Below are positions 8,636 to 18,352 of a DNA stretch of 64,000 bases, one piece after another. Origin of the DNA: Yamagishiella unicocca (taxonomy: Eukaryota; Chlorophyta; Chlorophyceae; Chlamydomonadales; Volvocaceae); the NCBI GenBank assembly GCA_003116995.1, contig BDSL01000189.1, positions 22,936-86,935 on the forward strand, written 5' to 3'. Position numbers and translations under genes: made by a program. Under the pieces are notes generated by a model that did no database searches, was not told the DNA's origin, and saw only the letters and a program-made list of their open reading frames with translations. The first letter of the stretch is position 1, and each line of letters opens with the position of its first letter.

Positions 8636-9880
8636 TTACACACATGGAACCCATTTTTTGAACTTTGCGTGGAAAGTGCACTCCATTTCTATGGAATCTG
8701 TAACTCGCAAGTCCTTGAAAATCTTCCGCATATGCTTACTAGTAGACATGTTTGGAATACACGCCAGCCCATTGCGCTCTAGAACTCGTTGATCTCTATC
8801 GATCAACTCATAAACATCCGGGAGACTTGTTTTCCGGATCTTAAAAGTCTTGTACTTTGCTTTAACTACATCCTCCACTTTATCATCATCATCATTATCT
8901 ACGTCATTCACGTAATCATCACCATCAGACACAGCATTGATACTGCTACTTCTACTGTCAGATAGACTGCTGCTACTAGTATCATACACTGTTGTTGTTG
9001 ACAATTTATTTGACGAAATTTGATTGCTTTGACTGGTACTTCCAGCTTTGCTAGCGCGTCCATGATGAATGGATGGCCGCCTTAGATCTGACTCGCCATC
9101 ATAATCGTCCAAATTGTGAATCGTATCATTCGTGTCACCATCTATTCGCTTGACAAAAGTACCATCTCCACTTTTCTGTCGACTAGCGTGCGAATGCTCA
9201 CGTCCCTTGATGATATCCTTCTCATCGCGAGTGTCGAACAGGATGTCTTTGAATTTTAGGTACAGCGATTTAAAAATAATTCCAGTGACATTATACGGCA
9301 ATGATGGAATGAATGTGTCACGGAGCTCATCGAGCCTTTCATATGGAAAGTACTTCTTGACTTGAAGAATGCATGGGTCCAGTCCATCAGATACAAATTG
9401 AGTGCTCAGGATTTTGTAGATTAGGTTGATACGTTTGACTAGATTCACGTTGTGAAGAACTTCTTGACGTTCTACAAGGATATCAGATATGATAAAGGTC
9501 CATTTATTCTCCTGTAGCCTGACCATCTCTCCCTCGAAAATGGTCCCCGAGAACAAACTCTCCTCGAACCAAAGCTTTGTCAAGATCATCCGGGGCTGGA
9601 AGTAGCCGTGTTGGATTTTCTTGTCGATGAAAATACAATGTGGTACACCCGAGATCCTTGTCAGGTACAAAAAGTATGGGTTACCATGGGTTCGCGCACT
9701 AAGGAGGTGCGGCTTAGATTTAATTGCTCGGAGACTGCTCTCTGTCCCAAACTTCTCAAAACGTTTCGAAATCACGGAAATGCCATACTCCTTGAGCTCT
9801 ATCGATATGTGCTCCTTGTCCTCATTGGACTTGATGTTGTAACCTACACCATCACAGAAGGAAATCTGTCCAATGTGCAT
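8636..9880 (-). CDS. mRNA-capping guanylyltransferase-like protein, probably without the catalytic Lys
   Basis: The 414-aa protein resembles the nucleotidyltransferase/OB-fold module of capping enzymes. Motif III is GTIFEGEMV (112-120), IIIa FIISDILV (129-136), IV GIIFKSLY (200-207), and the C-terminal FKKWVP fits the end of the OB domain. Between the two domains is a 100-residue acidic, Ser-rich linker. At the place of motif I (KxDG), I read TRISGV (74-79), so the nucleotide-linking Lys appears to be missing. It could be a non-catalytic capping subunit or a cap-binding protein. Good fold-level confidence, low functional confidence. Confidence 0.7.
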   Translation of the reverse strand: MHIGQISFCDGVGYNIKSNEDKEHISIELKEYGISVISKRFEKFGTESSLRAIKSKPHLLSARTHGNPYFLYLTRISGVPHCIFIDKKIQHGYFQPRMILTKLWFEESLFSGTIFEGEMVRLQENKWTFIISDILVERQEVLHNVNLVKRINLIYKILSTQFVSDGLDPCILQVKKYFPYERLDELRDTFIPSLPYNVTGIIFKSLYLKFKDILFDTRDEKDIIKGREHSHASRQKSGDGTFVKRIDGDTNDTIHNLDDYDGESDLRRPSIHHGRASKAGSTSQSNQISSNKLSTTTVYDTSSSSLSDSRSSSINAVSDGDDYVNDVDNDDDDKVEDVVKAKYKTFKIRKTSLPDVYELIDRDQRVLERNGLACIPNMSTSKHMRKIFKDLRVTDSIEMECTFHAKFKKWVPCV

Positions 9881-10028
9881 GTCAGTGTGTCACACCTCTT
9901 GAACTAATCCCTATAGGATCACATACTACAAAAAATATCGAAGAGTTTATATTCATTTCTGTTTTCTGTAATAAATATTGTTTTATTACTCGTTACTCGA
10001 AAATGGATATGGCATTTTGTGGACGTCT

Positions 10029-10775
10029 TCACAAGGTCACATTCAGACTGTGATCTTTATTTTTTATTCTTTCACGGATTTTGAACTTGTCAGATATATA
10101 TGTGAGGAAATCAATCTCGGCCACTGGCATTTCTGATACATCTCCGATGAGAGTGTCCTTCTGATGGCAGTATCTGCACGTCTGATGTGTAGAGAGCCTC
10201 TTTGCCGGGTACGTGTATCGGCAATAGCAACACCCCACGTACGTTGAAGCGGCGATATCCTGCATCCTGATGATGTCCACAAAATCTCGACCACACAACA
10301 TATCTTCGTATACTTTGTGTTTGTGTTGTACTTCTCCATAGCTACATGTACTAATACAACTGTCTTCTACGTATTCAAGTAATGTTGTCGAGACACCCAT
10401 ATTAATGTCGTGCATGTATTGTAAAAAATCACGGGATGTAACGGGATATCCCGAAGCGTCACCAATGACATTATCTATCCCACAGTATTTGCAGAAAAGA
10501 GTCGGCTCCTCGCTGAAATCGTCAGTTGAGTCCAAGTTGTATTCCCACGCTAATGAATGACAATGCTCATCCTTGTTCAACATGTTTGCGGGATATGTTC
10601 TGAGACAGCAAAAGCATCCCACGTTCTGACTTTGCCCAATCTCTTCTAGGTTAAGGACAGCATGGGTGCTGGCCAGTTCATAGTTCCATTTGTTAGATTC
10701 TTTGTTGTCGTTGCCACTCATGCTTGCATTCATGGTTGCATTCATGGTTGCACTCATGGGATGTAATGAAAACAT
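10029..10775 (-). CDS. Duplicated zinc-ribbon protein (CPYCGIDxVxGD family)
   Basis: A 248-aa protein made of two tandem copies of a small module. Copy 1 has CFCCLRTYPANML followed by CKYCGIDNVIGDASGYPVT; copy 2 has CCYCRYTYPAKRL followed by CRYCHQKDTLIGDVSEMPV. The paired C-x-x-C motifs predict one zinc ribbon per copy. The motif CxYCGIDxVIGDxSGxP is typical of single-module bacterial cytoplasmic proteins of unknown function, so the gene may have come from a bacterium and been duplicated. The start is ambiguous: MNAT repeats give several Met codons close together. Confidence 0.8.
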   Translation of the reverse strand: MFSLHPMSATMNATMNASMSGNDNKESNKWNYELASTHAVLNLEEIGQSQNVGCFCCLRTYPANMLNKDEHCHSLAWEYNLDSTDDFSEEPTLFCKYCGIDNVIGDASGYPVTSRDFLQYMHDINMGVSTTLLEYVEDSCISTCSYGEVQHKHKVYEDMLCGRDFVDIIRMQDIAASTYVGCCYCRYTYPAKRLSTHQTCRYCHQKDTLIGDVSEMPVAEIDFLTYISDKFKIRERIKNKDHSLNVTL

Positions 10776-10927
10776 TATTCTCTTACTGAGACAATGACTG
10801 ATTTATATTGTTCATATATGTCCAATCTGGACACACGAGCTGCTACTATATTGTCTTCTTGCACTAGGTCACTGAAGTTCCTTGGTTCATAATGCGGAAC
10901 CTTCAAACAACATAACTTGATATGGAG

Positions 10928-10957
10928 TGTGTGTTCGTATTAACAAAACCTTAAGTA
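10928..10957. repeat. Single arm of the dispersed palindromic repeat
   Basis: TGTTCGTATTAACAAAACCTTAAG matches the arm containing CCTTAAG seen in the full copies. The second arm is absent; the gene at 10996 starts soon after. Confidence 0.6.
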
Positions 10958-10995
10958 TGTATAATGGGTTTAATCTTTAGTCTATATGTACATAA

Positions 10996-11706
10996 ATGAC
11001 GTCCAGGACACAAGCATATATGAAAAAGTCGAGCAACATTTCACCGATATGTAAACGAAAGCTGTCGGGTAAAGGAAAAAAAGAAAAATCAAAAGTCAAA
11101 AAAGTCAAATCAAAAGTCAAATCAAAAGTCAAAACATCAAATGTGGAACAAAATGCCAAGATGGCTCTTCGGGTGGCCAGGAGTTCGCAGGCCAAAAGTA
11201 AAAAGGTAACGCAAAAACGGAATGTGAAAATGGTATCAGGAAAAAAGAAGAAAGTAGCTAAAGGAGGTAGTGACGCCGAATCACAGATTAAAAGTGTCGC
11301 AGCACCACAGATCAGAATCGTGATGTTCTATAACACAATTGTCACTGTGATCACAGCAGGGAATAATATGAAGACAGACAACCTAAAAATACTAGAAGTT
11401 AAACTTCAGTCTGAATTACAACATGAGTCTGAAAATGCACATTTTGCCACTGAAATACTCAACAAAATTCATATAAAAGTTTTGAAACATTTATTAACTT
11501 TATGTAATTCAATAATCACACACATTGATAAAAATAAAAATAAGACTATTAGTTCTGTGTTAGGTCTAGTAAAGAAACGTCTAGATTATATAGCGTTATC
11601 TATATCCAATTATATATCCGATAATATGAGTGACGCTGGTAGTGTCACTAGCAGTGATGCTGGTAGTGTCGATAGTAGTGAAACCGGTGATTACAGTGAA
11701 AATATC

Positions 11707-11740
<34 letters not shown>

Positions 11741-11808
11741 ATCATGACCATGATGATGATAATGATTTTGATTTTGGCATTTTTGATTACGAGGAAGTGG
11801 CTCAGTAA
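10996..11808 (+). CDS. Hypothetical protein with basic head and acidic tail
   Basis: The 270-aa protein has a Lys-rich first third with KSKVK repeats (about residues 25-45), which suggests nucleic-acid binding or packing. Then comes a predicted all-helical central domain (about 100-210) and a C-terminal tail of Ser/Asp repeats ending in a DYDYDYDDDDHDHDDD run. No named domain is recognised. The charge split and repeat content resemble virion core or DNA-condensing proteins of giant viruses, an inference only. A full copy of the dispersed repeat begins 20 bp after its stop. Confidence 0.65.
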
Positions 11809-11827
11809 AAATGCAGCACACTATATA

Positions 11828-11899
11828 CTGCGTTGTGCCCGTAATAAGACACACTTTGTAAAACATATGTAAGGTTTTGTTAATATGAGCACAACGTTG
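11828..11899. repeat. Palindromic repeat copy
   Basis: An inverted repeat starts CTGCGTTGTGCCCGTAATAA and ends TTAATATGAGCACAACG with the family spacing. It sits just after the stop of the gene at 10996. A further short piece (GCGTATTAACAAAA) follows. Confidence 0.85.
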
Positions 11900-11990
11900 C
11901 GTATTAACAAAAAAAACAAAAAAAACATTATGTACATAGAGCCAGACCATATGTACTGTATGTATATACGTTCATACGCTACACGCCAAG

Positions 11991-12632
11991 ATGCCATACG
12001 CCCTCATTGCCACAACTGGAGAATGTGAAACGAGAATGCAATATTATTGCGGAACCTTCCAAAGCAGGCATCAAGCCGATAAGCAAATGTGTGATTTGAT
12101 AGAAGGCTATGGACTGGTAGACGATGATTTCAGTTTGTATGCGTGTAATCTGAATGAACCTGTGTTTTTAAGAGATATGACTGAAGATGATATACTTTAC
12201 ATGGAGAGGAAGCAGAGGCATGAAGCAGAAAGAGACAATTATGAGAGGATCGTAAATGAAAGAAAAAAACAAGAAAAAGAACGAAAAGATAGAGAAAAGG
12301 AAGCTGCGTTACAGGCTTTTCTGAAGAAACTGAAGGAGTTGCAGTTGTCTCTGCCAACCAACATACTGGGCGAAATAACGTGCCCACACGAAGATTTAAC
12401 TGAATCTGACATTGACACACTTTGTTTCCTATTTGAAGACAAACAATGGTGCGATTCTCAAATGTCAAAAATGTCATCAAAAATGTCAACAAAAACGTCA
12501 ACAACAATGTGTGCCGCCATGGTGCGGCGTGTTGAATGGAACTGGAAGCAACCTGCTAGCAAATTCTTAAAGCCAGCATTCCGTGAACACATGAAAAATG
12601 TTTTTGTAACAGCAGGGGCATGTCTTGAGTAA
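11991..12632 (+). CDS. Paralogous protein A, coiled-coil centre
   Basis: A 213-aa protein clearly related to the one at 14052-14630 (shared starts MPYxL, then YYCGTFQSRHQA, FLFEDKxWCD and the C-terminal NVFVTAGACL). The first 65 residues form a compact domain, residues 70-115 are a highly charged coiled coil (KERKDREKE), and the C-terminal domain carries the conserved VEWNWKQ segment. No known family. An extra SKMSSKMSTKTST repeat distinguishes it from its paralogue. The pair flanks the capsid-like gene. Confidence 0.8.
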   Translation: MPYALIATTGECETRMQYYCGTFQSRHQADKQMCDLIEGYGLVDDDFSLYACNLNEPVFLRDMTEDDILYMERKQRHEAERDNYERIVNERKKQEKERKDREKEAALQAFLKKLKELQLSLPTNILGEITCPHEDLTESDIDTLCFLFEDKQWCDSQMSKMSSKMSTKTSTTMCAAMVRRVEWNWKQPASKFLKPAFREHMKNVFVTAGACLE

Positions 12633-12729
12633 GGGCATGTGTGTATACTAGTAGTAGTAGTAATAGCAGCAGCGACTTCAATTAGAATGCAACCCTACTA
12701 AATGTGTTCCTCACTTGTTCAACCAAGAC

Positions 12730-12802
12730 TTGTGCCCGTATTAACAAAACCTTAAGTTTATTTTACAAGTGTGTATATGTATTAGCACTACGGGCACAAC
12801 GC
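12730..12802. repeat. Palindromic repeat copy overlapping the capsid-like gene end
   Basis: The left arm ACTTGTGCCCGTATTAAC and right arm TACGGGCACAACGCG fit the family. The stop codon and last dozen codons of the capsid-like gene lie inside it. Confidence 0.85.
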
Positions 12803-13821
12803 GGGCTGAACATCATACCGCACATACCAGACATGCACTTAACAGGCTGCATGTTATGCCCAACAATAAAGATTTCACTTTCGCCCTTTTCCTCTGTATC
12901 GATGATCAGCTCCGCATGATGAATGTATGAGAAGTTGACACAGCACTTTGTGGGCTTGAAGTAGCCAGTGTGAGCAAAGTAGATGACTACTGGTTCTACA
13001 TTATGGCCCATCTGGGAGTACTTGAAGTGCTCCAACACCTCTATAGGTCCATTGTAGAAATCGTGTTTCCTTTCGAAGCGCAGCGTGACATTTTTTACCT
13101 TGGACTTGTCGAAGCCCCAAAAGTATATGAGGTACATCGGATAATTGAAGTTAATCTTGACGGAGTTCACACCTTCATGCAACTTGTCGGTGCCTATGTA
13201 CTGATTCTGGACAGTGCCGAACTCGTCTGGAAGTTTGTCGATATGATGTCTATGACAACTGTCGATCACATATTTCCTTCCATATAGCTCCACTTGCATT
13301 TCCCTTTTTAGTTCAATACGGATAATAACTTCCTGATACATGTCAACCAGACGGATCAGATTGTTCTGATGGAATGGGGCCATGACCAATGGAATGAAGG
13401 TTTTACCGTTGATGTGCGACATAGGACGTCCAAATAGGGTGCAGTTGGTCTTCAATTGGGTATCAATGTCCTCAACACTGATGCGATCCATCAGATATCC
13501 ATTAATCACCACAGAAATATTCTTCAGATAGTCGTATGTATTCAACTGGCCAGGGTTTGACACTACTAAATCAAGCATATTTATAAAATTACACTGATCT
13601 GCATTGATTTTCAAAATAAGCATCAATGGATTCGGTTCAGAAGCAGTGCTGCTACTAGTGGGCTTGGTGGTAGTATAAAGCTTCCCATACACCATTTGAT
13701 ACTGCCCAGCCAAAAGCCAAGTGTGCAAGTTAAACATGTCGGCACCATTATCCGCCTTCTCTTTCTGCATGTATACGTCTTGGGCGCCTTTTCTTGCCAA
13801 CGCATAGTTGGCACCTTCCAT
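12763..13821 (-). CDS. Major-capsid-protein-like double jelly-roll protein
   Basis: A 352-aa protein with C-terminal features of the nucleocytoplasmic virus capsid family: PTKCCVNFSYIHHAELIID (about 289-307), corresponding to the family's conserved 'NFSR-D' strand, and MSGMCGMMFSP (about 330-340), corresponding to its Gly-rich ending. The preceding NFNYPMYLIYFWGF strand and FYNGPIEVLEHFKY segment also fit. It is shorter than typical capsid proteins (450-600 aa), so it may be a minor capsid paralogue rather than the main shell protein. The last 13 or so residues are encoded by a dispersed repeat. Confidence 0.8.
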   Translation of the reverse strand: MEGANYALARKGAQDVYMQKEKADNGADMFNLHTWLLAGQYQMVYGKLYTTTKPTSSSTASEPNPLMLILKINADQCNFINMLDLVVSNPGQLNTYDYLKNISVVINGYLMDRISVEDIDTQLKTNCTLFGRPMSHINGKTFIPLVMAPFHQNNLIRLVDMYQEVIIRIELKREMQVELYGRKYVIDSCHRHHIDKLPDEFGTVQNQYIGTDKLHEGVNSVKINFNYPMYLIYFWGFDKSKVKNVTLRFERKHDFYNGPIEVLEHFKYSQMGHNVEPVVIYFAHTGYFKPTKCCVNFSYIHHAELIIDTEEKGESEIFIVGHNMQPVKCMSGMCGMMFSPRCARSANTYTHL

Positions 13822-14051
13822 CTCAGCTATTGGTAACTAGCTGAAAGTAGTAGTGGAATGTTATGGAGACAGCGCTGTGCTAGTCACTGAAGATCTTTGG
13901 TCCTTTTTTTGGTCCTTTTTGGTTATTTGGTTCTTTTGTTTGTTTATAATGAAGAATGCGATTTGGATATAAATCATATGCTATGTAACATCTCACCATA
14001 TGCACTGCACAACTAATACCAGTGTGCAGACAGACACTGGTGTGCGATAAA

Positions 14052-14630
14052 ATGCCGTACACCCTCACGGCTGAAATCGTGATAGAACGTAATGATATCA
14101 AGCAATATTATTGTGGAACATTCCAAAGCAGGCACCAAGCTGAGAAGCATATGCGTGATTTAATAGCAGACCGTGGAATGAATGAGAATGATTTTAGTAT
14201 TTACGCATGTGAGCTGGATACACACGTGTTTTTCGAATATCAAACTGCAGACGATATCTTGTATCGGGAGCACTGGAAGAAGTGTAAGGAAGAAAATAAA
14301 GAAGTTATCGAACAAAAGGAAGAATTAAGAAAAAAAGAAGAGCAAGCCGCTCTGAAGAAACTAGAAGATCTTCAGCTATCTCTACCAATGTACATACGAG
14401 AAGAAATGACGTGCCTAGATAAAACCCTATCTGAATTTGAGATTGACACTCTTCGTTTCCTATTTGAAGATAAGAAATGGTGCGATGATTCCCCAAAGAC
14501 CCCTATGTGTGCCGCCATGATGCGTCGTGTTGAATGGAACTGGAAACAATCTGCTAAGAAATTGTTAAAGCCGGAATTCCGTAAACACATGGAAAATGTT
14601 TTTGTAACAGCAGGGGCGTGTCTTAAGTAA
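14052..14630 (+). CDS. Paralogous protein B, coiled-coil centre
   Basis: About 192 aa. The open frame starts at 14022, but the internal ATG at 14052 aligns exactly with the start of the paralogue at 11991 (MPYTL versus MPYAL), so I choose it. It has the same plan: compact N-terminal domain, Lys/Glu coiled coil, and a C-terminal domain with VEWNWKQ and NVFVTAGACL. The two copies are separated by the oppositely directed capsid-like gene. Role unknown. Confidence 0.8.
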   Translation: MPYTLTAEIVIERNDIKQYYCGTFQSRHQAEKHMRDLIADRGMNENDFSIYACELDTHVFFEYQTADDILYREHWKKCKEENKEVIEQKEELRKKEEQAALKKLEDLQLSLPMYIREEMTCLDKTLSEFEIDTLRFLFEDKKWCDDSPKTPMCAAMMRRVEWNWKQSAKKLLKPEFRKHMENVFVTAGACLK

Positions 14631-14662
14631 ATACTTTAAGTATTAGGGGCTGGCTAATTACA

Positions 14663-16609
14663 TCACGGTTCCCAGTTCATCAGCGGCGCGTACATATCGT
14701 AAGCCCCTGCGTTGAAAGGAGCACGGGGCGCTAGTGCGGACGGAATTGCGATGTCGATATTGTAACGATCTTTGGCACGGTACACTCGGTGCCCCGAAAG
14801 ATATTGATTCTTTTCGATGTGGACACCCTCGTCGAACAGCTCTTGTACTGTTCCGCAGCATGGCAATGATTCGAAGATCTCCTGCCACGTGAATTCATCA
14901 TCATCATCATCGTAGTCGTAGGCATAATCATCATTCTCGGCATTGATGATGTCGAATTTGTCGTCACGAAGACGATTCATGATGTATATCATCCGACTAA
15001 ATGGCATCTCTTTTCTCGTGGAAACGATGATGTGCAGAATCAGTGCGTCGACGCTGATGCGATTGGAGGGACTGCACTCCATAAGCATTCCGTACAGGTC
15101 CGAAAACATCTTGTACTCAGGGGCCTTCCTGAAAGTTTCAACCGCTTTCAATTGGATGTAGGCGACCTGTTGAGCTGCAGTAGCGGCCTCGACCTCCTGT
15201 TGAGCTGTAGCGGCTGCCTCAACATTATCTTGAGCTTCATCGACGGCATCTAGAGCGGCTTCTAGGGCCAAACTGCATCGATCATATTCGTTACCATGAT
15301 GGTCGACGATGCTAGAATGCTGCGACATCCAATCCGTCAGGCACTTACACCGTTCCTTGACCTTCTCAATGTAGCCCACTGTGACAGGGCCTTTGATTAG
15401 AATACCCATACCAGCATTGTACTTCTTTGCGTACCTCAGAAGCACAGTCGTAGACACAGCAGATGTATCAAAGACGTTCCAGCCATTGCGCCAGGCGCGG
15501 AATGCAGTCCTTGCTGCCCATACGTTTTGTCCGTCGTAGAGAATCCGACAGGAGTCAATGTCGAACCCCTGCACTACATGCGCACCAGATGCATAGGCGC
15601 GTGTGATGATCCGGATTTCGAAAATGCTAGTCTTATCTGTGACATGCTTTGTCTGATCAAAGATTACGCACATTGTGACTTCGTTTCTCCTGCACGACAG
15701 CAAGACAGGCATGCCATTCGACTTAGCGGCATCGCAGATGCTGCTGATTGCCTGTGCGATCACGGCATTTCCACGTCTCTTGATGTCATCAGCATCGCCA
15801 ATGCATTTTCGCAAGACAACGAATAAGTCCAAGTGTCTGTGCACCTCTGTCGGTCGGAGCAGCAAGGTCTCCAGCACACAGCCAGCAAGCACGAGCCCAT
15901 CAACGGTACTCGATTCGGGTGACCACGTCAAGCCATCAATCAAACGCTTAATTGATGGATCGCTGGTGAATTTCTCTAGGTTGGAGAATGAAGGCGATGT
16001 TACTGGCTTCTCGGGAGAGATGAGAATGCCACATGTGGTTGTTGCAGGGGCGTGTTTTAACGTCTCCCTTGTCATCAGTGTGAGCTTCTCCCTTGAGGCC
16101 ATCGGCCAAGTGCTGAAATTTGTTCTTAGTTCGTACTGATCGCGCAGATGCTCACGCCACTCCTCCATGGACATCTTCGTGGACCACATGACCGAGCAGT
16201 CTATAGGCATCAGTGTGCCGTCCGCAACTGGACGAAAATACATTTCTGCTCCCAGGTATTCAACTTCCTTCGTGCATGAGCGGTTCAGAATGTTCATGAT
16301 CGTGCCCGTGAGGGCGTAATGTATGATAGCCTTGATCTTCGATTTGGACATTTGGATTGGAATACGAATGGCAACATTCTTGTGTGCGGTATCAGCATCG
16401 TCGTACGTCTGACAATCGACAAGGCCTTCGAAAATACGTATGGACGATGCAAGGACACTGATGGTCGTACACGGCACCTCGATGACAAAGTAGTCGTCTA
16501 CAGGATCCGTCGCCAAGATGTCATGGTTATTGGGCTTCGTATTGGGCTTCTTCTTATTGTTGGGCATCTTAGACACGAAACAGCTTCGAAACACTGAAAA
16601 TGGGAGCAT
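14663..16609 (-). CDS. BTB/POZ-like protein with C-terminal giant-virus/amoeba domain
   Basis: A 648-aa protein. Near residues 35-110 there is a BTB/POZ-like pattern (FVIEVPCTTISVLASSIRIF, then a helix before YLGAEMYFRP). Residues about 215-410 hold HVVQGFDIDSCRILYDGQN followed by ARTAFRAWRNGWNVFD, a segment I associate with a nucleotidyltransferase-like domain shared by amoebal ankyrin proteins and giant viruses. An Ala/Gln-rich helical stretch with an AAxAQQEVEAA repeat follows near 470-490, and an acidic run near 570. A substrate adaptor for ubiquitination is possible. An internal Met (MPNNKK, residue 15) is an alternative start. Confidence 0.6.
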   Translation of the reverse strand: MLPFSVFRSCFVSKMPNNKKKPNTKPNNHDILATDPVDDYFVIEVPCTTISVLASSIRIFEGLVDCQTYDDADTAHKNVAIRIPIQMSKSKIKAIIHYALTGTIMNILNRSCTKEVEYLGAEMYFRPVADGTLMPIDCSVMWSTKMSMEEWREHLRDQYELRTNFSTWPMASREKLTLMTRETLKHAPATTTCGILISPEKPVTSPSFSNLEKFTSDPSIKRLIDGLTWSPESSTVDGLVLAGCVLETLLLRPTEVHRHLDLFVVLRKCIGDADDIKRRGNAVIAQAISSICDAAKSNGMPVLLSCRRNEVTMCVIFDQTKHVTDKTSIFEIRIITRAYASGAHVVQGFDIDSCRILYDGQNVWAARTAFRAWRNGWNVFDTSAVSTTVLLRYAKKYNAGMGILIKGPVTVGYIEKVKERCKCLTDWMSQHSSIVDHHGNEYDRCSLALEAALDAVDEAQDNVEAAATAQQEVEAATAAQQVAYIQLKAVETFRKAPEYKMFSDLYGMLMECSPSNRISVDALILHIIVSTRKEMPFSRMIYIMNRLRDDKFDIINAENDDYAYDYDDDDDEFTWQEIFESLPCCGTVQELFDEGVHIEKNQYLSGHRVYRAKDRYNIDIAIPSALAPRAPFNAGAYDMYAPLMNWEP

Positions 16610-17324
16610 TGTGTGTTGAGGCTGTGTGACGATACATATTGCTTCATGTTATGTCGATCAATTTTTTTGCATGTTTAGTTTGGCATGTTTAGTATGTTTT
16701 TAGTATGTCTGAATAACAAATCAGACTTAACAAACAAAGAACAATGAATAACAATGAAAGCAAAGAAATAGTATGTTCCTGGGTTTCAGGAACAGTGAAT
16801 TTTGGTTTCTCCACGCACATAGCTACCGACGGAAGCAAACTGAATCATCTCCCATGAACGGGAATAATCTTGAATCAGCCCTTATGTCAGTAACGGGAAT
16901 AATCCTTGCACTTCCTCTCCATTTTGATATCTTCAACTTGAATAGCTTCAACCAGGTACCCATGTTTCAAACAGAGGCAATTGGGGATGACTATACTCTT
17001 GTACAATGTGCATCATAATGATCTTAGTAGTGATTCAACTAATGATTCATATGGTTGACGCTATTTGTTGACGCTATTAAAGCTAAGCGTACCAGAGATC
17101 ATATGAAAATCTGTTTGGATGCAACGGAACTCATAGCAACAGGTGAATAGGTACATAAAGATAATCGGGTTATCAGTTCTATGTGGAGTCACCGTATATA
17201 AAACATCATATCGTAAAGTAGTTTCAATAAGTACACATATCAAGTAGGGACTAGACGAGTAGACGACTAGACGAGTAATAACGCGTAAAAAACGACTAGA
17301 CGAGTACAAAGACGAGTACAAAAA
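16610..17324. other. Long gap without a supported gene
   Basis: Only short frames are seen (an 81-codon frame at 16773-17018 on plus and an 86-codon frame at 17061-17321 on minus). Neither has protein-like composition I trust. Near 17240-17310 a GACTAGACGAGTA-like unit repeats, next to the start of the gene at 17325. Confidence 0.5.
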
Positions 17325-17849
17325 ATGATCCGCAAGCCCCTACTCGTGTATGGATGGAAGTTGCAGGAAGATGAGTCCGATAGACCAACACTTCCATCAC
17401 ATTTTCATTGTATTCACGATGGTTGCAGCGTGTACTGTGTTGCATTGGAACTAGAAATCAATATTGCAAATAATGACATTATCAGACTTAACAAGGTGAA
17501 TCAGATTATTTCATCAATGAAACTAGACCAGACGACGAAGAAGGCTGATATGCAGTTGTTAGAAGGCATGGCAAGGACTCATGGTGGTGTGGCTGAATGG
17601 ATGATTCTGTTGACAGATTATCCTGACATTACATCATCTTGTGGCAGTGTAAATAATTACACCCGAGAAGGAAATAATATGACAGATGGAGCTGATGACT
17701 CTAAGACTACGTCAACTACGTCAAAAAGTAGTTCGGATGCTGGAAGTACTTCAGCAGATGACTCAGATGATACTACCACGACTACTACAGACTCTGAAGA
17801 TGATGATAGTACTGACTCTGATGAGTCAGACGATGGCAATTTGGTCTAG
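17325..17849 (+). CDS. Hypothetical protein with Asp/Ser/Thr tail
   Basis: A 174-aa protein. The first 110 residues look globular, with several Cys/His (FHCIHDGCSVYC) that could bind zinc but without a recognised pattern. The last 60 residues are disordered and acidic (TTTTTTDSEDDDSTDSDESD). No known domain. The tail resembles other acidic tails in this window (structural protein, Rpb7-like). Confidence 0.6.
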   Translation: MIRKPLLVYGWKLQEDESDRPTLPSHFHCIHDGCSVYCVALELEINIANNDIIRLNKVNQIISSMKLDQTTKKADMQLLEGMARTHGGVAEWMILLTDYPDITSSCGSVNNYTREGNNMTDGADDSKTTSTTSKSSSDAGSTSADDSDDTTTTTTDSEDDDSTDSDESDDGNLV

Positions 17850-18137
17850 AGTGAATCTAGCCAGTAGAGATGCAATTACGCCAATTACTACTATATACCA
17901 TTTTCCTTCTTTTTTTCTTCTGTAAGGTAGACCTCCGAAACACCTCTGAAAAAATGGCCAATCTCTAAAATGCCAATCTCCCAATCCCAAAGAACACAAC
18001 CAAAGAACACAAAGAACACAAAAAAACCTCGACGCACTCTGTCAATGGCACGATGAAGTGTACACGCACAGCAATTCGACCCATTCCAAGTGCACACCGG
18101 GGTAATATATCCAGAATGAATGGTCCTCTCTCAGTCA

Positions 18138-18348
18138 CTAAAAGTCCTTTTCCAGGATGTGGGCGAGAACATAGGCACAGCGCTGGTTGAAGTCCTTGTC
18201 ATCCTGAGGTGAAACGACCCATTTCTACTAGCGCCACATGCTCGCGCCATCGGGTAGACAGTGGATTTATGAAAGTCTCTGGGGAATGGAATGTCCGGTC
18301 AGAGTCGTTTGAAAATGCCTCATTTAAAAGGATTGCCACAGAGTCCAT
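18138..18348 (-). pseudogene. Small gene broken by a frameshift
   Basis: From the ATG at 18348 the minus strand reads about 49 protein-like codons to a TGA, and the next frame then continues in equally protein-like sequence (QDDKDFNQRCAYVLAHILEK) to a TAG at 18138. A one-base shift near the junction would join them. No homologue is recognised. The start lies just beyond a repeat arm at 18353-18372, divergent from the W-repeat gene. Confidence 0.5.
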
Positions 18349-18352
18349 CTTG

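Noticed and set aside
16773..17018. 81-codon plus-strand frame in a long gap
   Set aside because: It has an ATG but no convincing composition or neighbour support; a chance frame is as likely.
17061..17321. 86-codon minus-strand frame
   Set aside because: Built largely on a GACTAGACGAG repeat; no protein-like core.
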